Program-made: the position numbers and the translations under genes
The notes under the pieces: generated by a model
Told to the model about the DNA's origin: nothing
Seen by the model: the letters and a program-made list of their open reading frames with translations, nothing else
Database searches by the model: none
Part shown: positions 8,711-18,074 of the stretch, piece by piece
Layout of the letters: each line of letters starts with the position of its first letter
Numbering within the stretch: the first letter of the stretch is position 1
Source of the DNA: UBA57 sp963577725
Lineage (GTDB): Archaea; Thermoproteota; Nitrososphaeria; Nitrososphaerales; UBA57
Reading direction: 5' to 3'
Length of the DNA: 64,000 bases
Assembly: GCA_047517285.1 (NCBI GenBank)
Contig: JAKZTE010000003.1
Location: 27,502-91,501, forward strand

Positions 8711-9493
8711 TTATTCGCCATATCTCCTATTTCTATTTTGATACGTTCTTATTGCTCGCATTAAATCAATTTTTCGGAAATCAGGCCAATAAACATCAAG
8801 AAAAACCAATTCACTATATGCGCTTTGCCATAGAAGAAATCCGCTTAAACGTTCTTCTCCGGAAGTTCTAATAACTAAATCAGGTTCAGGAGATGAAAGA
8901 TGCGACGTAGATAAATGATTTTCAACCATTTCGTTTGTAATATTATCAATTTCAATAGAACCGTCTATTACTTCAGTTGCTACATTCTTTACAGCTTCTA
9001 ATATCTCAGATCTGCCACCGTATGCAAGAGCTAAATTAAAAAATAGTCCGTCGTAATCTTGAGTTTTGGTTTCTATCTTCTGGATTTTTTCTTGTATTTC
9101 AGTTGGAAGAAGTGATAAATCACCAAGACCCTTAACATGAACACGGTAATTATCAATTTTTGGTTCGTCCAGTAATTCAGACAATTTAGAAGATATAATT
9201 TCAAACAGTCTATCTACTTCAGGTTGTGGACGAGTTAGATTTTCGGCAGATAATGCATATAGAGTGATTATTTTAACGTCTAATTCAACGCACCAATCCA
9301 ATAAATCATCCACAATATTTGCACCTGCAAAATGTCCCATCCACTCAGGAATAAACTTAGATTTAGCCCATCGTCGATTACCATCTAAAATTAATGCAAT
9401 ATGAACAGGAGGATTTGATTTACTGATTTGATTCTTTAGATAATTTTCATAAAACCTGTAGACACCTGCATAACGTAAGAAATTAATAAACAA
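8711..9493 (-). CDS. uppS: Cis-prenyltransferase (polyprenyl diphosphate synthase)
   Basis: Adds isoprene units to make the long polyprenyl diphosphate that, as a phosphate or dolichol-type lipid, carries glycans for N-glycosylation. Family motifs are intact: HIALILDGNRRWAK (D37 binds Mg-diphosphate), and RTSGEERLSGFLLWQSAYSE (a 20-residue stretch) with the following FLDVYWPDF near the C-terminus. Length 260 residues, start TTG. It is likely the lipid-carrier enzyme for the surface-glycan genes at 17-31 kb (inference from pathway). Confidence 0.93.
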   Translation of the reverse strand: MFINFLRYAGVYRFYENYLKNQISKSNPPVHIALILDGNRRWAKSKFIPEWMGHFAGANIVDDLLDWCVELDVKIITLYALSAENLTRPQPEVDRLFEIISSKLSELLDEPKIDNYRVHVKGLGDLSLLPTEIQEKIQKIETKTQDYDGLFFNLALAYGGRSEILEAVKNVATEVIDGSIEIDNITNEMVENHLSTSHLSSPEPDLVIRTSGEERLSGFLLWQSAYSELVFLDVYWPDFRKIDLMRAIRTYQNRNRRYGE

Positions 9494-9505
9494 AAATAAT
9501 CTTGC

Positions 9506-10678
9506 CTACTTACGTCGAGATCTAGGTAAGCGAATGTACCTTTGATAGAGAAATATCACGCTGATAAAAGATCCAGCAAGTCCAAAAATAAGTGATGCAA
9601 TGAAAGTAAATGTATCGCCTGCGCCAATAAGAAGTTTTGCAAATTGTTGAATTGGGAAGAATAGGAAAATCAATGTAAGTAATAATATTACGCCGCGAAT
9701 AACACGTCGTTTTTTATTAATAATCCAATTAGATAATAAATCACCTGCGATGAATAATCCAAGGCCAATCCATAAAAGTAACAAAGATTCATCGGCAAAA
9801 ACTCCAATTAATTCTGGCGCTGACGAAAGAAGATTAGAAGGGCTAGAAAATGCTTGATTGTCGGAAATTAACTGTGAAATGCCAGAAGCCCCTAAGAAAG
9901 TACCGATAATTAATACTAAGGAACCTGCTATAGACGAGAATAATTTGACATAAGACGTAAGTTCTAATTTAGGTAAAGATCTAGCGAGTCTATCTAAATC
10001 GAACCCTCTAATGACAAAAGCAATACCAAGAATTGCCAGAGTTACAGTGATAGCTTGTTCAAGAAGATTGAATAAAGCAAGAAATGCCCAAGAGAGAAAT
10101 AACAAACCAGGTATGCCTAATGCAAATTTTGAATATCGTTGATCGAAAATTAACATTTTCAGATATCTGCCGAGAACAGCATAGGTTTCTTCAAGTGCCC
10201 CACTATGTTTGATAACAATTCTTTGAATTGAATTGATTGCAATTAGATCTTGAACTAAGGGGATAATACTTGATTCGTCAGAATCGTCCGATACAAGAAT
10301 TGCATCAACTATCTTTGTTTTATTTACTATTGATTGAATTTGTTTACGCATTTTTTCATCTGATTGATAACCACCTGAATGATTACCAGTAACAATCGCA
10401 ACTTCGCACTTACGTCCAGTGCGCGATAATTCTTTATAGGTTTTAATGGCGGCGAAAATAGCATTAGCATCTGCTTCTTCAGGATCACTAATAGCAAGTT
10501 TCATTCCAGCATTTTCACAGTTTTTGAAGCCAACAATAGGAGATTTAAGATTAGTTTTCTCGCCTAAATCATCATCTCTGTCAATACACAGGATAAGAAG
10601 AGGAGTGTGTTTTGATGATTGTTTTTTTCTTCTAGAGATAGAAGTTCTTTTATTACGAGAGATACTCATCGTCATCAT
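9506..10678 (-). CDS. DUF373 family membrane protein
   Basis: A 390-residue protein of the archaeal DUF373 family, function unknown. The soluble N-terminal half starts with LLILCIDRDDDLGEK and includes the AIVTGNHSGG and VSDDSDESSIIP segments typical of the family. The C-terminal half contains about six to seven hydrophobic segments and ends in a basic RYIRLPRSRRK tail. Several start choices exist (MMTMSIS). The first ATG overlaps the end of the upstream coiled-coil gene by 26 bases, suggesting coupling. uppS follows after 12 bases, and the association with the polyprenyl synthase gene may be functional. Confidence 0.85.
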   Translation of the reverse strand: MMTMSISRNKRTSISRRKKQSSKHTPLLILCIDRDDDLGEKTNLKSPIVGFKNCENAGMKLAISDPEEADANAIFAAIKTYKELSRTGRKCEVAIVTGNHSGGYQSDEKMRKQIQSIVNKTKIVDAILVSDDSDESSIIPLVQDLIAINSIQRIVIKHSGALEETYAVLGRYLKMLIFDQRYSKFALGIPGLLFLSWAFLALFNLLEQAITVTLAILGIAFVIRGFDLDRLARSLPKLELTSYVKLFSSIAGSLVLIIGTFLGASGISQLISDNQAFSSPSNLLSSAPELIGVFADESLLLLWIGLGLFIAGDLLSNWIINKKRRVIRGVILLLTLIFLFFPIQQFAKLLIGAGDTFTFIASLIFGLAGSFISVIFLYQRYIRLPRSRRK

Positions 10679-11561
10679 CGTAAGCTAATCTCAATTCTTC
10701 GAATGAAAGGGACTGTCCAGATTCAAGTTTTTCTTTAGCCTTGGATTTTTCTTTCTCAAGAATGACTTTCTTTTTCTTAAGAATTGCAGACTTGCTAACA
10801 GATTTAATTGATTTGAATAGTTCATTTCTTTTATTTTTCAACAATTGTAATTCTTTAGAATTGGCTTTGAGTGTAGTTTCTAACCCCCGGATATCATCAT
10901 TAAAACCGTTCATTTCACTGAATAGTTGCCCACGTTGTTTAAACTTTGTATCAAAGACCGACTTTTTTTCATCAAAAGATGTTTTTGCAATTTCTCTAGA
11001 TTTGTCCATTGTGTCTAGACTAGTTCCTATTTGTTTAATTTTTTTGAATAATGCAGATAGTTCTTTACGAGCGCCGGTGGTTTTTTTCCAGATGTTGTAT
11101 TTTTTTTGTAGTGTTGTAATATTTTTAATAAGCTGTTTTTCTTCTTGTCGTGATAATTTTGCGGTTTGAATTTTCCATTCGATTTCTTTTATTTGTTTTG
11201 ATATATTTTTGGTATTTTCCTTTTTATTAAATTTACGATCGGGTTTTGATGTTTGGGTTTTACTTAAAGTATCATTCTCTTTAATGCCATCGTTAGCTAC
11301 GTTAATTTGTGTCCAAATTTGTTTTTTTTCATTCAGTAATACTTGTCTTTCTTTACGATAACTTCCTACCTCACCGTATAGGGGCTCTAAATCTGCCTGA
11401 TGTTCTCCTAATTGAGAAGTGATAGTATTAAGTTCATCACGCATATCGAGTCTTTTTTTATTCAGGGATTTGAGTTGGGTCACAAGGTTTTTCCTTGAAT
11501 CAAGTAAATCCTTGATTTTAGTAGTAATTTCATCGACAGTTGTAGATTCTAGTTCTGACAA
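10653..11561 (-). CDS. Archaeal coiled-coil protein (COG1340-like)
   Basis: A 302-residue, highly charged, helix-rich protein made of long Lys/Glu/Gln heptad-like stretches with no catalytic motif. It resembles the uncharacterised archaeal coiled-coil family COG1340. It precedes the DUF373 membrane protein with a 26-base overlap and is probably cotranscribed with it. It is divergent from the THEP1 NTPase gene. Function unknown; a structural or scaffolding role is only a guess. Confidence 0.75.
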   Translation of the reverse strand: MSELESTTVDEITTKIKDLLDSRKNLVTQLKSLNKKRLDMRDELNTITSQLGEHQADLEPLYGEVGSYRKERQVLLNEKKQIWTQINVANDGIKENDTLSKTQTSKPDRKFNKKENTKNISKQIKEIEWKIQTAKLSRQEEKQLIKNITTLQKKYNIWKKTTGARKELSALFKKIKQIGTSLDTMDKSREIAKTSFDEKKSVFDTKFKQRGQLFSEMNGFNDDIRGLETTLKANSKELQLLKNKRNELFKSIKSVSKSAILKKKKVILEKEKSKAKEKLESGQSLSFEELRLAYDDDDEYLS

Positions 11562-11650
11562 GTAATATTTTGGTAATAATTGCCCAATAAATAATTTATG
11601 GATATTTTATATAATTTATTGAATATCTATAGAAAATAGGGAACAATTAG

Positions 11651-12193
11651 ATGAATTCAAAGATATGGGGGGTAACAGGAAGAACTGGTACAGGAAAGAC
11701 CAAAGTAATCAACACATTATACTATAGATTGTCATCAGAAAATATTTCTATGGGAGGTATATTGACAAGAGATATTCGAAAATACGGAAAAAGAACGGGA
11801 ATAGAAATTATGAATATTTCAACAGGCATTACTTTTGAATTAGCGGATATAGATAGAAAAATAGGTCCGAGATTACAGAAATTTAGAATAAATAAAGACA
11901 ACATTGATAACTTGATTATTGATGAATTATATCAATCGTCAACAAAAGCAGAATTATTAATAATAGATATGATAGGACCAATGGAGCTTTTTAGTAATAG
12001 ATTTTGTGATTTGCTTCAGTCATTATTAAATGAAGATAAGAAAATATTATGTGCAATACAAACAAAATTTAATCATCCAATTATTAAAGAAATAAAAAAA
12101 TCAGCAAATTTAGAACTTCATGATTTAAATGATAAACACAAAGTTGAAGTGATTGATAGTATATATAAAAGTATAATTGAAGAATTTAAATAA
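11651..12193 (+). CDS. THEP1-type nucleoside-triphosphatase
   Basis: P-loop NTPase of the THEP1 family, 180 residues. The Walker A motif is GVTGRTGTGKT (residues 7-17). The family Walker B region appears as ELLIIDMIGPMELFS, where the usual DEIGPMEL has Asp-Met-Ile. Members hydrolyse ATP/GTP and other NTPs in vitro; their cellular role is unclear. Its final 17 bases overlap the start of rnhB, so the two genes are translationally linked. Confidence 0.88.
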   Translation: MNSKIWGVTGRTGTGKTKVINTLYYRLSSENISMGGILTRDIRKYGKRTGIEIMNISTGITFELADIDRKIGPRLQKFRINKDNIDNLIIDELYQSSTKAELLIIDMIGPMELFSNRFCDLLQSLLNEDKKILCAIQTKFNHPIIKEIKKSANLELHDLNDKHKVEVIDSIYKSIIEEFK

Positions 12194-12884
12194 TAAACTG
12201 GTATCAGGTGTAGACGAGGCAGGAAGGGGGTCAATTATCGGTCCGTTAGTAATAGCGTGTGTTACTGCAGATAAAAAAATAATTAAAAAATTTTCAAAAT
12301 ATGGTGTAAAAGATTCAAAAAAAGTTACGCCAAAGAATAGAGAAATTCTTTCGAAAATTATCATGGAGGAATCAGAACATGTTTCAATAACTAGATTATC
12401 CGAAAAGAAAATTGATAAAGCAGTAAGATTAAGAAAAGAATTTGCAAAAAAGAAGAATTATTATAAGGGTAATAAGATAATTGGACTAAATGAATTAGAA
12501 GCAAATTCAATTGCAAAGATGATGAATGAATTGAAGTCGAGTTCAATCTATGTAGATTCATGTGATGTTAATCCAGAGAGATTTAAACAGAGAATAATTA
12601 ATCGAATTGATACGAGAATAAAGGTATATTCTAGTCATAAAGCAGATGAGAAATATATAATTGTTGCAGCGGCTTCAATAATTGCAAAATTCAATCGTGA
12701 TAAAGAGGTTCTAAAATTAGAAAGAATTCACGGAAATATAGGAAGCGGTTACCCTTCAGATCCAATTACTAGAAGATTTTTGCGAGAATGGGTTATAAAG
12801 AATAAAGAAATGCCGCATTTCACAAGAAAATCTTGGAAAACATGGACAGAGTTACAACCAAAAATTGAAAATTATTTAGGATAA
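12177..12884 (+). CDS. rnhB: Ribonuclease HII
   Basis: Cleaves RNA in RNA-DNA hybrids and removes misincorporated ribonucleotides. The N-terminal motif GVDEAGRGSIIGP carries the first two acidic catalytic residues (D13, E14). Further motifs are YVDSCDVNPERF (third carboxylate region) and SHKADEKYIIVAAASIIAK. Length 235 residues, typical of archaeal RNase HII. The TTG start at 12177 lies inside the preceding THEP1 gene. It ends four bases before convergent flpA. Confidence 0.94.
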   Translation: MKNLNNKLVSGVDEAGRGSIIGPLVIACVTADKKIIKKFSKYGVKDSKKVTPKNREILSKIIMEESEHVSITRLSEKKIDKAVRLRKEFAKKKNYYKGNKIIGLNELEANSIAKMMNELKSSSIYVDSCDVNPERFKQRIINRIDTRIKVYSSHKADEKYIIVAAASIIAKFNRDKEVLKLERIHGNIGSGYPSDPITRRFLREWVIKNKEMPHFTRKSWKTWTELQPKIENYLG

Positions 12885-12888
12885 TATA

Positions 12889-13572
12889 TTATCGCATTGT
12901 TGCCATTATTAAGGCATGATCTTTATCAAAAGGATGAAGGTCAATCATTTGATCAATATCAAAACCACTAGATTCTAATTTAGCCATTTCTTGTTCATAA
13001 ATAGATTTTGGGGACTTTGTTGTATCAATGCTGCGCGATTTAATTACAAGAAGTAACTTTGAACCACTTGAAAGAAATTCTTTACAATTAGATATAGCAA
13101 TATCAGTTTGATTAGGTTGAGATATATCACAATAAACGCTATCAATATTTCTAAAAATTGAAGTATAGCTATCAATATTATGAGCGTCAGCAATGATTGG
13201 AATTATATTATTACGGAAAGATACGACGTTATCAATAAAATCACGTGCTACACGAGAAGAAATTTCAACACAAAATAATAATCCATCTTTACCAACGATA
13301 TCAGAAACATGTGAGGGGGTAGTTCCTGTAGAAGAACCTAGATACAAGATTGTTGAGCCACTTGTGAAGGGAATATTTTTCATGCCATTTATTATACAAG
13401 CGGCTAGTTTACTGCGGTATGGGTCCCAGATACGAAATTCATGAGTAGAAGATTTTTGGAGATGCTCGCCATATACACTATTGCCTGGAACGTAGTTTTT
13501 TGTTGCAAGTTTTTCTTTTCCTGCAACTTTAATCCAATCTACGTTATTAGGAAGATCTTCGTCGTTTTTCAT
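12889..13572 (-). CDS. flpA: Fibrillarin-like 2'-O-methyltransferase
   Basis: Catalytic subunit of the C/D-box RNP that 2'-O-methylates rRNA and tRNA using guide sRNAs. The SAM-binding motif is LYLGSSTGTTPSHV (residues 77-90). The conserved ESRVARDF-type segment is seen as ISSRVARDFIDN, and the C-terminal HPFDKDHALIM is typical. Length 227 residues. The start overlaps the nop5 3' end by 26 bases; the two proteins form one complex with L7Ae. A candidate guide RNA is described at 55991-56057. Confidence 0.96.
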   Translation of the reverse strand: MKNDEDLPNNVDWIKVAGKEKLATKNYVPGNSVYGEHLQKSSTHEFRIWDPYRSKLAACIINGMKNIPFTSGSTILYLGSSTGTTPSHVSDIVGKDGLLFCVEISSRVARDFIDNVVSFRNNIIPIIADAHNIDSYTSIFRNIDSVYCDISQPNQTDIAISNCKEFLSSGSKLLLVIKSRSIDTTKSPKSIYEQEMAKLESSGFDIDQMIDLHPFDKDHALIMATMR

Positions 13573-14776
13573 TCATACTTCGCCTAAGTTTTTTATGTTT
13601 TTTCATTGTAAAGTTATTTCTATTTGCTACAGGAGAAGCGTATTTTTCCTGAATTTCACGATAGCGTTTATCAAGGCTATTTTCAATGTCTATTTCCTTA
13701 GTGCCACGAAATGCATCAATTCGTGCAGCAATAGCAATCTTAGCTGCCAAAGAACGGGCAATTTTTCCACGCTGGTGCTTAGGGCTAGAATGTACCATAT
13801 CATGTTGGAAAATGATTCCATGTTTAGGAGGTCGGCTTCCGCTTTTTAGTGATCTGAACAGAGCTTTTTCAGCACCTAGAACTTGGATTGTACTCGAAGC
13901 CAATCTAGCAAGTTTCATCAAACCGCCAGATTTTGCAATTAAACGAGCTCCAACAGTAGGACCTGCAATTGCACTTAAATTAGGAGCAATTTTATTCATT
14001 AAATCATTAATATAATTCAATACTTTATCACGTACCTTGACTAAATTTATTATATTTTCTGCCAAGATAGAAATAATCGATAAATCTTTGGAATTAATAC
14101 TTCCGCCTTTCGAATTTTGAGCGGAACTAAAGATAGCATCAAGTTTTTTTTCAGAAAAACTAAAAGAACTTAGGTCTTTTTCAGTAATAGATGTTCTGTC
14201 TAAACCAAGAGATACAAATTTGAAATATACATTAGTATCCTTGAGTAGGTTTTCGAGTTCAGGAAAGTGTAGGCCATACCATTCGTTAATACGGGCCATG
14301 AAAATGTTAATAGCTTTATCAGCTTCGTCGAGAGAATTAATTCCTTCAATTATTTGCAAGTCTTCCTTTCCAGAAACATCACGAATTTGTTGTTTGGAAT
14401 ATTCAATAGAGAAGTCTTGGAGGAAATTTCGAATTTCCTCTTCAGAGTTAAAGAAACCTGATTGAACAAATAATGGAAAGAGGTTTGAGGAATTAATTGT
14501 TTTATGAATGAAATTTTCACGCGGATAGAGATTATGCAAGATTGTTAGTAATGATTGATCATTTACCTCAGAAGAATCAGATAATATATCTGACTGACTG
14601 AGAAGAAATTCTTTAATGTTAGCGTCAATTATTCCTCGTTTGGTCTCCGAATAGAGTGAAATTTCAGAACCAGGTTGAAATCTATGGCTTTGAAGTACTT
14701 CGTATTTATCATTGATAATAATAATACCTGCTTCAGTGAGAATGAGTTTATTGGTCAAGATATTGAAAATAGTCAA
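13547..14776 (-). CDS. nop5: Nop5/Nop56-like C/D RNP core protein
   Basis: Scaffold of the box C/D RNP that links fibrillarin and L7Ae. The NOP domain is clear: MNKIAPNLSAIAGPTVGARL then LIAKSGGLMKLARL, AEKALFRSLKSGSRPPKHGI and HQRGKIARSLAAKIA. The N-terminal 150 residues form the fibrillarin-binding region. The C-terminus is a basic tail rich in Lys/Arg, as in many archaeal homologues. Length 409 residues. It is upstream of and overlapping with flpA, the standard archaeal arrangement, and divergent from S30e. Confidence 0.95.
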   Translation of the reverse strand: MTIFNILTNKLILTEAGIIIINDKYEVLQSHRFQPGSEISLYSETKRGIIDANIKEFLLSQSDILSDSSEVNDQSLLTILHNLYPRENFIHKTINSSNLFPLFVQSGFFNSEEEIRNFLQDFSIEYSKQQIRDVSGKEDLQIIEGINSLDEADKAINIFMARINEWYGLHFPELENLLKDTNVYFKFVSLGLDRTSITEKDLSSFSFSEKKLDAIFSSAQNSKGGSINSKDLSIISILAENIINLVKVRDKVLNYINDLMNKIAPNLSAIAGPTVGARLIAKSGGLMKLARLASSTIQVLGAEKALFRSLKSGSRPPKHGIIFQHDMVHSSPKHQRGKIARSLAAKIAIAARIDAFRGTKEIDIENSLDKRYREIQEKYASPVANRNNFTMKKHKKLRRSMNEKRRRSS

Positions 14777-14851
14777 TAACCATTCTTAAAGTTTCTCAAT
14801 AACACTAAAAATAACATCATATTTTTAAATGTCGAATATCTATGACTGGGT

Positions 14852-15031
14852 ATGCCAACTCACGGTTCACTGACAAAAGCAGGTAAAGTTAGAGGTCAAA
14901 CACCTAAAGTCGAAGGTAAAGTAAGAACAAGTAGGAGTCCTAGAGTAAAATCAAAACGGTCATTCAGAACAAGAATCATACTCAATAGAACTGTTGGTCA
15001 AAAATGGGACAAAGTCGTTCGTAGACGATAA
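14852..15031 (+). CDS. rps30e: Small ribosomal subunit protein eS30
   Basis: A 59-residue, very basic protein beginning MPTHGSLTKAGKVRGQTPKV, the diagnostic eS30 segment (HGSLxxAGKVRGQTPKV), and ending in a Lys/Arg-rich C-terminus. It was identified by translating the strand directly, since it is short. Among archaea, eS30 is found in TACK and Asgard lineages and generally not in Euryarchaeota, which supports the taxonomic call. A TATA-like ATATTTTTAAAT lies about 28 bases upstream of the ATG (near 14818-14829), consistent with leaderless expression. Confidence 0.94.
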   Translation: MPTHGSLTKAGKVRGQTPKVEGKVRTSRSPRVKSKRSFRTRIILNRTVGQKWDKVVRRR

Positions 15032-15106
15032 ACGAACATATTTATCAATTCTGAGAATATAACGTATATTTTATTAATCTATTTTTATAATTGAGAAGAT
15101 GTAAAG

Positions 15107-15694
15107 ATGAATAAACAAATCTTAGTAATTGGCGTGGTTATTACATTATTAGGGGGATATTTGTTTTCTTTGACTTCGGTAACAGTATTATCAGAATTTG
15201 ACGTGATTCCAGTTAATTCTTTCATAACATACTATGCAGATGTAAAAGCATTTCCTCTGCCTATGGCTAATTATCAACTTGAATTAATAAATAACAACGA
15301 AGGGCCAGAATTTATAGATGGAATTGAGACAAGGGGAGATGTTATAGATTTGTATGTATTTGATGATGAGAATTATCGCATTTTCAAGGGATGTGGGGGA
15401 CAAAGAGGTGGAGCTGAGATGTGTGTTGATTGGGAACCGATAATTGAGAAATTAGAATTAACAGGAACGTTCAGAAGAGTTTTAGATCCAGAAATGGAAA
15501 GAGTAACAGTTGTTGTTTGGAATCATAACATAGAGGAAACTGTAGAGAATTCAATATCAATAAGACTTGAATCAAGTTATAGCGGTATTGCAATCATTCT
15601 AGTCATAATTGGATTATTGGTGTTTTATATCGGAGCTAGTAGAAAAGAGAAAAAAATTGTAAATAAGAGAATGAAAGAGAGGAATAATGATTAA
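15107..15694 (+). CDS. Bitopic membrane protein of unknown function
   Basis: A 195-residue protein with one N-terminal hydrophobic helix (about residues 4-24, LVIGVVITLLGGYLF) and one near the C-terminus (about 163-183, IAIILVIIGLLVFYIGA), followed by a basic tail KEKKIVNKRMKERNN. The middle 130 residues would lie outside the cell under the positive-inside rule and look like a beta-sandwich. I do not recognise the family. It ends 3 bases before lysS. TATA-like TTTTTATAATT lies about 25 bases upstream of the ATG. Confidence 0.7.
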   Translation: MNKQILVIGVVITLLGGYLFSLTSVTVLSEFDVIPVNSFITYYADVKAFPLPMANYQLELINNNEGPEFIDGIETRGDVIDLYVFDDENYRIFKGCGGQRGGAEMCVDWEPIIEKLELTGTFRRVLDPEMERVTVVVWNHNIEETVENSISIRLESSYSGIAIILVIIGLLVFYIGASRKEKKIVNKRMKERNND

Positions 15695-15697
15695 TAA

Positions 15698-17281
15698 TTG
15701 AGTACGATAGGAAGAGGAACCTGGATAGATAAATTAACCAATGATATTATAAAGAGAGAAATTCAATTAGAACGTTCTACAGAAATAATTAATGTTGAAA
15801 GTGGACTAGGAGCATCAGGAATTCCTCATATAGGAAGTTTAGGAGACGCAGTACGAGCATATGGAGTAAAAATTGCACTAGAAGACAACGGGTATAAATC
15901 AAAACTGATAGCGTATTCAGATGACATGGATGGTCTTAGAAAAGTTCCAGAGGGTTTTCCAGATAGACTTCAGGAAGAGCTAGGGAAACCCGTATCGTCA
16001 ATTGATGATCCATTTGGATGTCATGCATCCTATGGTCAACACATGAGTTCTTTGTTACTTGACGGATTAGATAAATTAAGTATTGATTATAGTTTTAAGA
16101 GTGCGACAAAAATTTACAAAGAGGGAATATTGAAGAACCAGACAAGTAAGATACTAAGAGATTCAGAGATAATTGGAAAGAAGATAGCAGAAATAACTGG
16201 ACAAACAAAATTCGAAAAATTATTACCGTATTATCCAATATGTGGTAATTGTAATAAGATATATGTGACAATTCCAACTGAATTCGACAATGAGAGAGAC
16301 ATAATACATTATAGATGTAATGACGCGGAGATTGGAGGAAATTTAATCAGGGGTTGTGGACATGAGGGCGAAACAAGGTTATCAGAAGGGAAGGGAAAGC
16401 TAGGTTGGAAAGTTGAATTTGCTGCAAGATGGTCGGCTCTGGATATAAGATTTGAAGCTTATGGAAAAGATATAGAAGATTCTGTAAAGATTAATGATTG
16501 GATATCAGGGAATATTCTCAATCATGTTCATCCATTTCATATCAGATATGAGATGTTTTTAGATAAATCAGGCAAGAAGATATCTAAATCAGTAGGAAAT
16601 GTTTTAACACCTCAGAAATGGCTCGAGTATGGAACTCCTTCGTCGTTGTTATTATTAATGTTCAAAAGAATTTCAGGAGCAAGATCATTATCAGTAGAAG
16701 ATATTCCAACTTACATGGATGAAGTGGACGTAGTAGAGGATATATATTTCAATAAGACTATGTCCGAGAATAAAGACAAGACTATTAGAATGAAGGGATT
16801 ATATGAATATGTCAATCATTTAGACCCACCAAAAAAAGAATCAATTCACCTTCCATATAGACTATTAGTAGAATTAGCGGAGATAGCACCTGAAGATAGT
16901 TCTATCGAGTATATATCAAAGAAACTGGTCGAATATCAATATGTGGAGGAAATTGACGATAACATATTGCATAGGATTAAATTAGGAATAAATTGGGCGC
17001 GAGATTTTAAAACTGATACAATCGGAAATGTGGAAGTGTTAGACGAACATAAGAAACCATTATCAGAAATTATTACGTTATTAGAGAAAAATTCCGATCC
17101 TGATGTTATTCAAAGTGAAATATTTGAGATAGCAAAATCAAATGACATGAAACCAAGGATATTATTTCAACGGATATACCAAATACTTCTAGGTAGTAAT
17201 AAAGGCCCACGGCTTGGGAAATATATAATAGATACTGATAAATCTAAGATAATTAAGAAAATCGAGTCCGCAATAGAGTAA
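15698..17281 (+). CDS. lysS: Lysyl-tRNA synthetase, class I
   Basis: Archaeal-type class I enzyme that charges tRNA-Lys. The HIGH motif is seen as PHIGS (residues 43-47) and the KMSKS motif as KKISKSVGN. A zinc-binding region has CGNCNKIY, with a further cysteine pair following. Length 527 residues. The start is TTG four bases after the preceding stop. No other candidate start would improve the N-terminus (MSTIGRGTWIDKLTNDII). Confidence 0.95.
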   Translation: MSTIGRGTWIDKLTNDIIKREIQLERSTEIINVESGLGASGIPHIGSLGDAVRAYGVKIALEDNGYKSKLIAYSDDMDGLRKVPEGFPDRLQEELGKPVSSIDDPFGCHASYGQHMSSLLLDGLDKLSIDYSFKSATKIYKEGILKNQTSKILRDSEIIGKKIAEITGQTKFEKLLPYYPICGNCNKIYVTIPTEFDNERDIIHYRCNDAEIGGNLIRGCGHEGETRLSEGKGKLGWKVEFAARWSALDIRFEAYGKDIEDSVKINDWISGNILNHVHPFHIRYEMFLDKSGKKISKSVGNVLTPQKWLEYGTPSSLLLLMFKRISGARSLSVEDIPTYMDEVDVVEDIYFNKTMSENKDKTIRMKGLYEYVNHLDPPKKESIHLPYRLLVELAEIAPEDSSIEYISKKLVEYQYVEEIDDNILHRIKLGINWARDFKTDTIGNVEVLDEHKKPLSEIITLLEKNSDPDVIQSEIFEIAKSNDMKPRILFQRIYQILLGSNKGPRLGKYIIDTDKSKIIKKIESAIE

Positions 17282-17315
17282 TAGTTTAATTTATGAAAAA
17301 TTATAAGCAAAGTGA

Positions 17316-18074
17316 TTGAAAGTGGTAAGAGCGCAAAATTCCAGTAATGCATTGAACAATAGACTATCCGCACATGCAAATTATGCGAAATTCGAAATAA
17401 ATGACTGGATAATTCCGAAATTAGAAATTAAAGAAGATGACCGAGTATTAGACATAGCATGTGGAAATGGAAAACAACTAATTCCAATAAGTGAAATAAT
17501 TAATGAAAATGGATCAGTCACAGGATTAGACATATCAAAAGATCTTCTAAATGAAATTGAATCAAATGTAGAAAGAGATAATGTATTTTTAAAAAATGGA
17601 AGCATGGAAGACATAGGTAATGAATTCAAGGATGCTGAATTTGATTTGATTTTATGTTGTTTTGGTTTATATTATTCAAAAGATTATAAAAAAACAATTA
17701 AAGACGTATACGATAAGTTAAAAGAAGGAGGCAGATGTTTTGTTTGTGGGCCAATCAAGAGAAATAACAAAGAATTAACCGATATACATGAAACTTTTGA
17801 GGAACTTCCTGAAGAATATAACATGCACAATAATTTTATGGAATCAAAAGCTTTACCATATTTTGAAACACTATTTGGAGAAGTAAAAATAGATATTTTT
17901 GAAAATCCTGTCGCATTTCCTAGTAAAGATGAATTATTAAGATACTGGAAATCTTATACATTGTTTGAAAAGGAAGAACAGAATGAATTTGAGAAAGTAA
18001 TCGAAGGCATATTCGCAAAAGAAAATAAGTTTATAACAAAAAAAGTAGTAATGGGAATATCAGCTAGGAAATGA
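17316..18074 (+). CDS. Class I SAM-dependent methyltransferase
   Basis: A 252-residue methyltransferase. Motif I is VLDIACGNGKQLIPIS, motif II is VTGLDISKDLL, and the motif IV region is FDLILCCFGLYYSKDY. The architecture resembles small-molecule (UbiE/Methyltransf_11) enzymes, not RNA enzymes. It overlaps the downstream PIG-L deacetylase by 4 bases (ATGA), so the two are coupled. The pair opens the surface-glycan region and may modify a sugar. Start TTG at 17316. Substrate unknown. Confidence 0.85.
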   Translation: MKVVRAQNSSNALNNRLSAHANYAKFEINDWIIPKLEIKEDDRVLDIACGNGKQLIPISEIINENGSVTGLDISKDLLNEIESNVERDNVFLKNGSMEDIGNEFKDAEFDLILCCFGLYYSKDYKKTIKDVYDKLKEGGRCFVCGPIKRNNKELTDIHETFEELPEEYNMHNNFMESKALPYFETLFGEVKIDIFENPVAFPSKDELLRYWKSYTLFEKEEQNEFEKVIEGIFAKENKFITKKVVMGISARK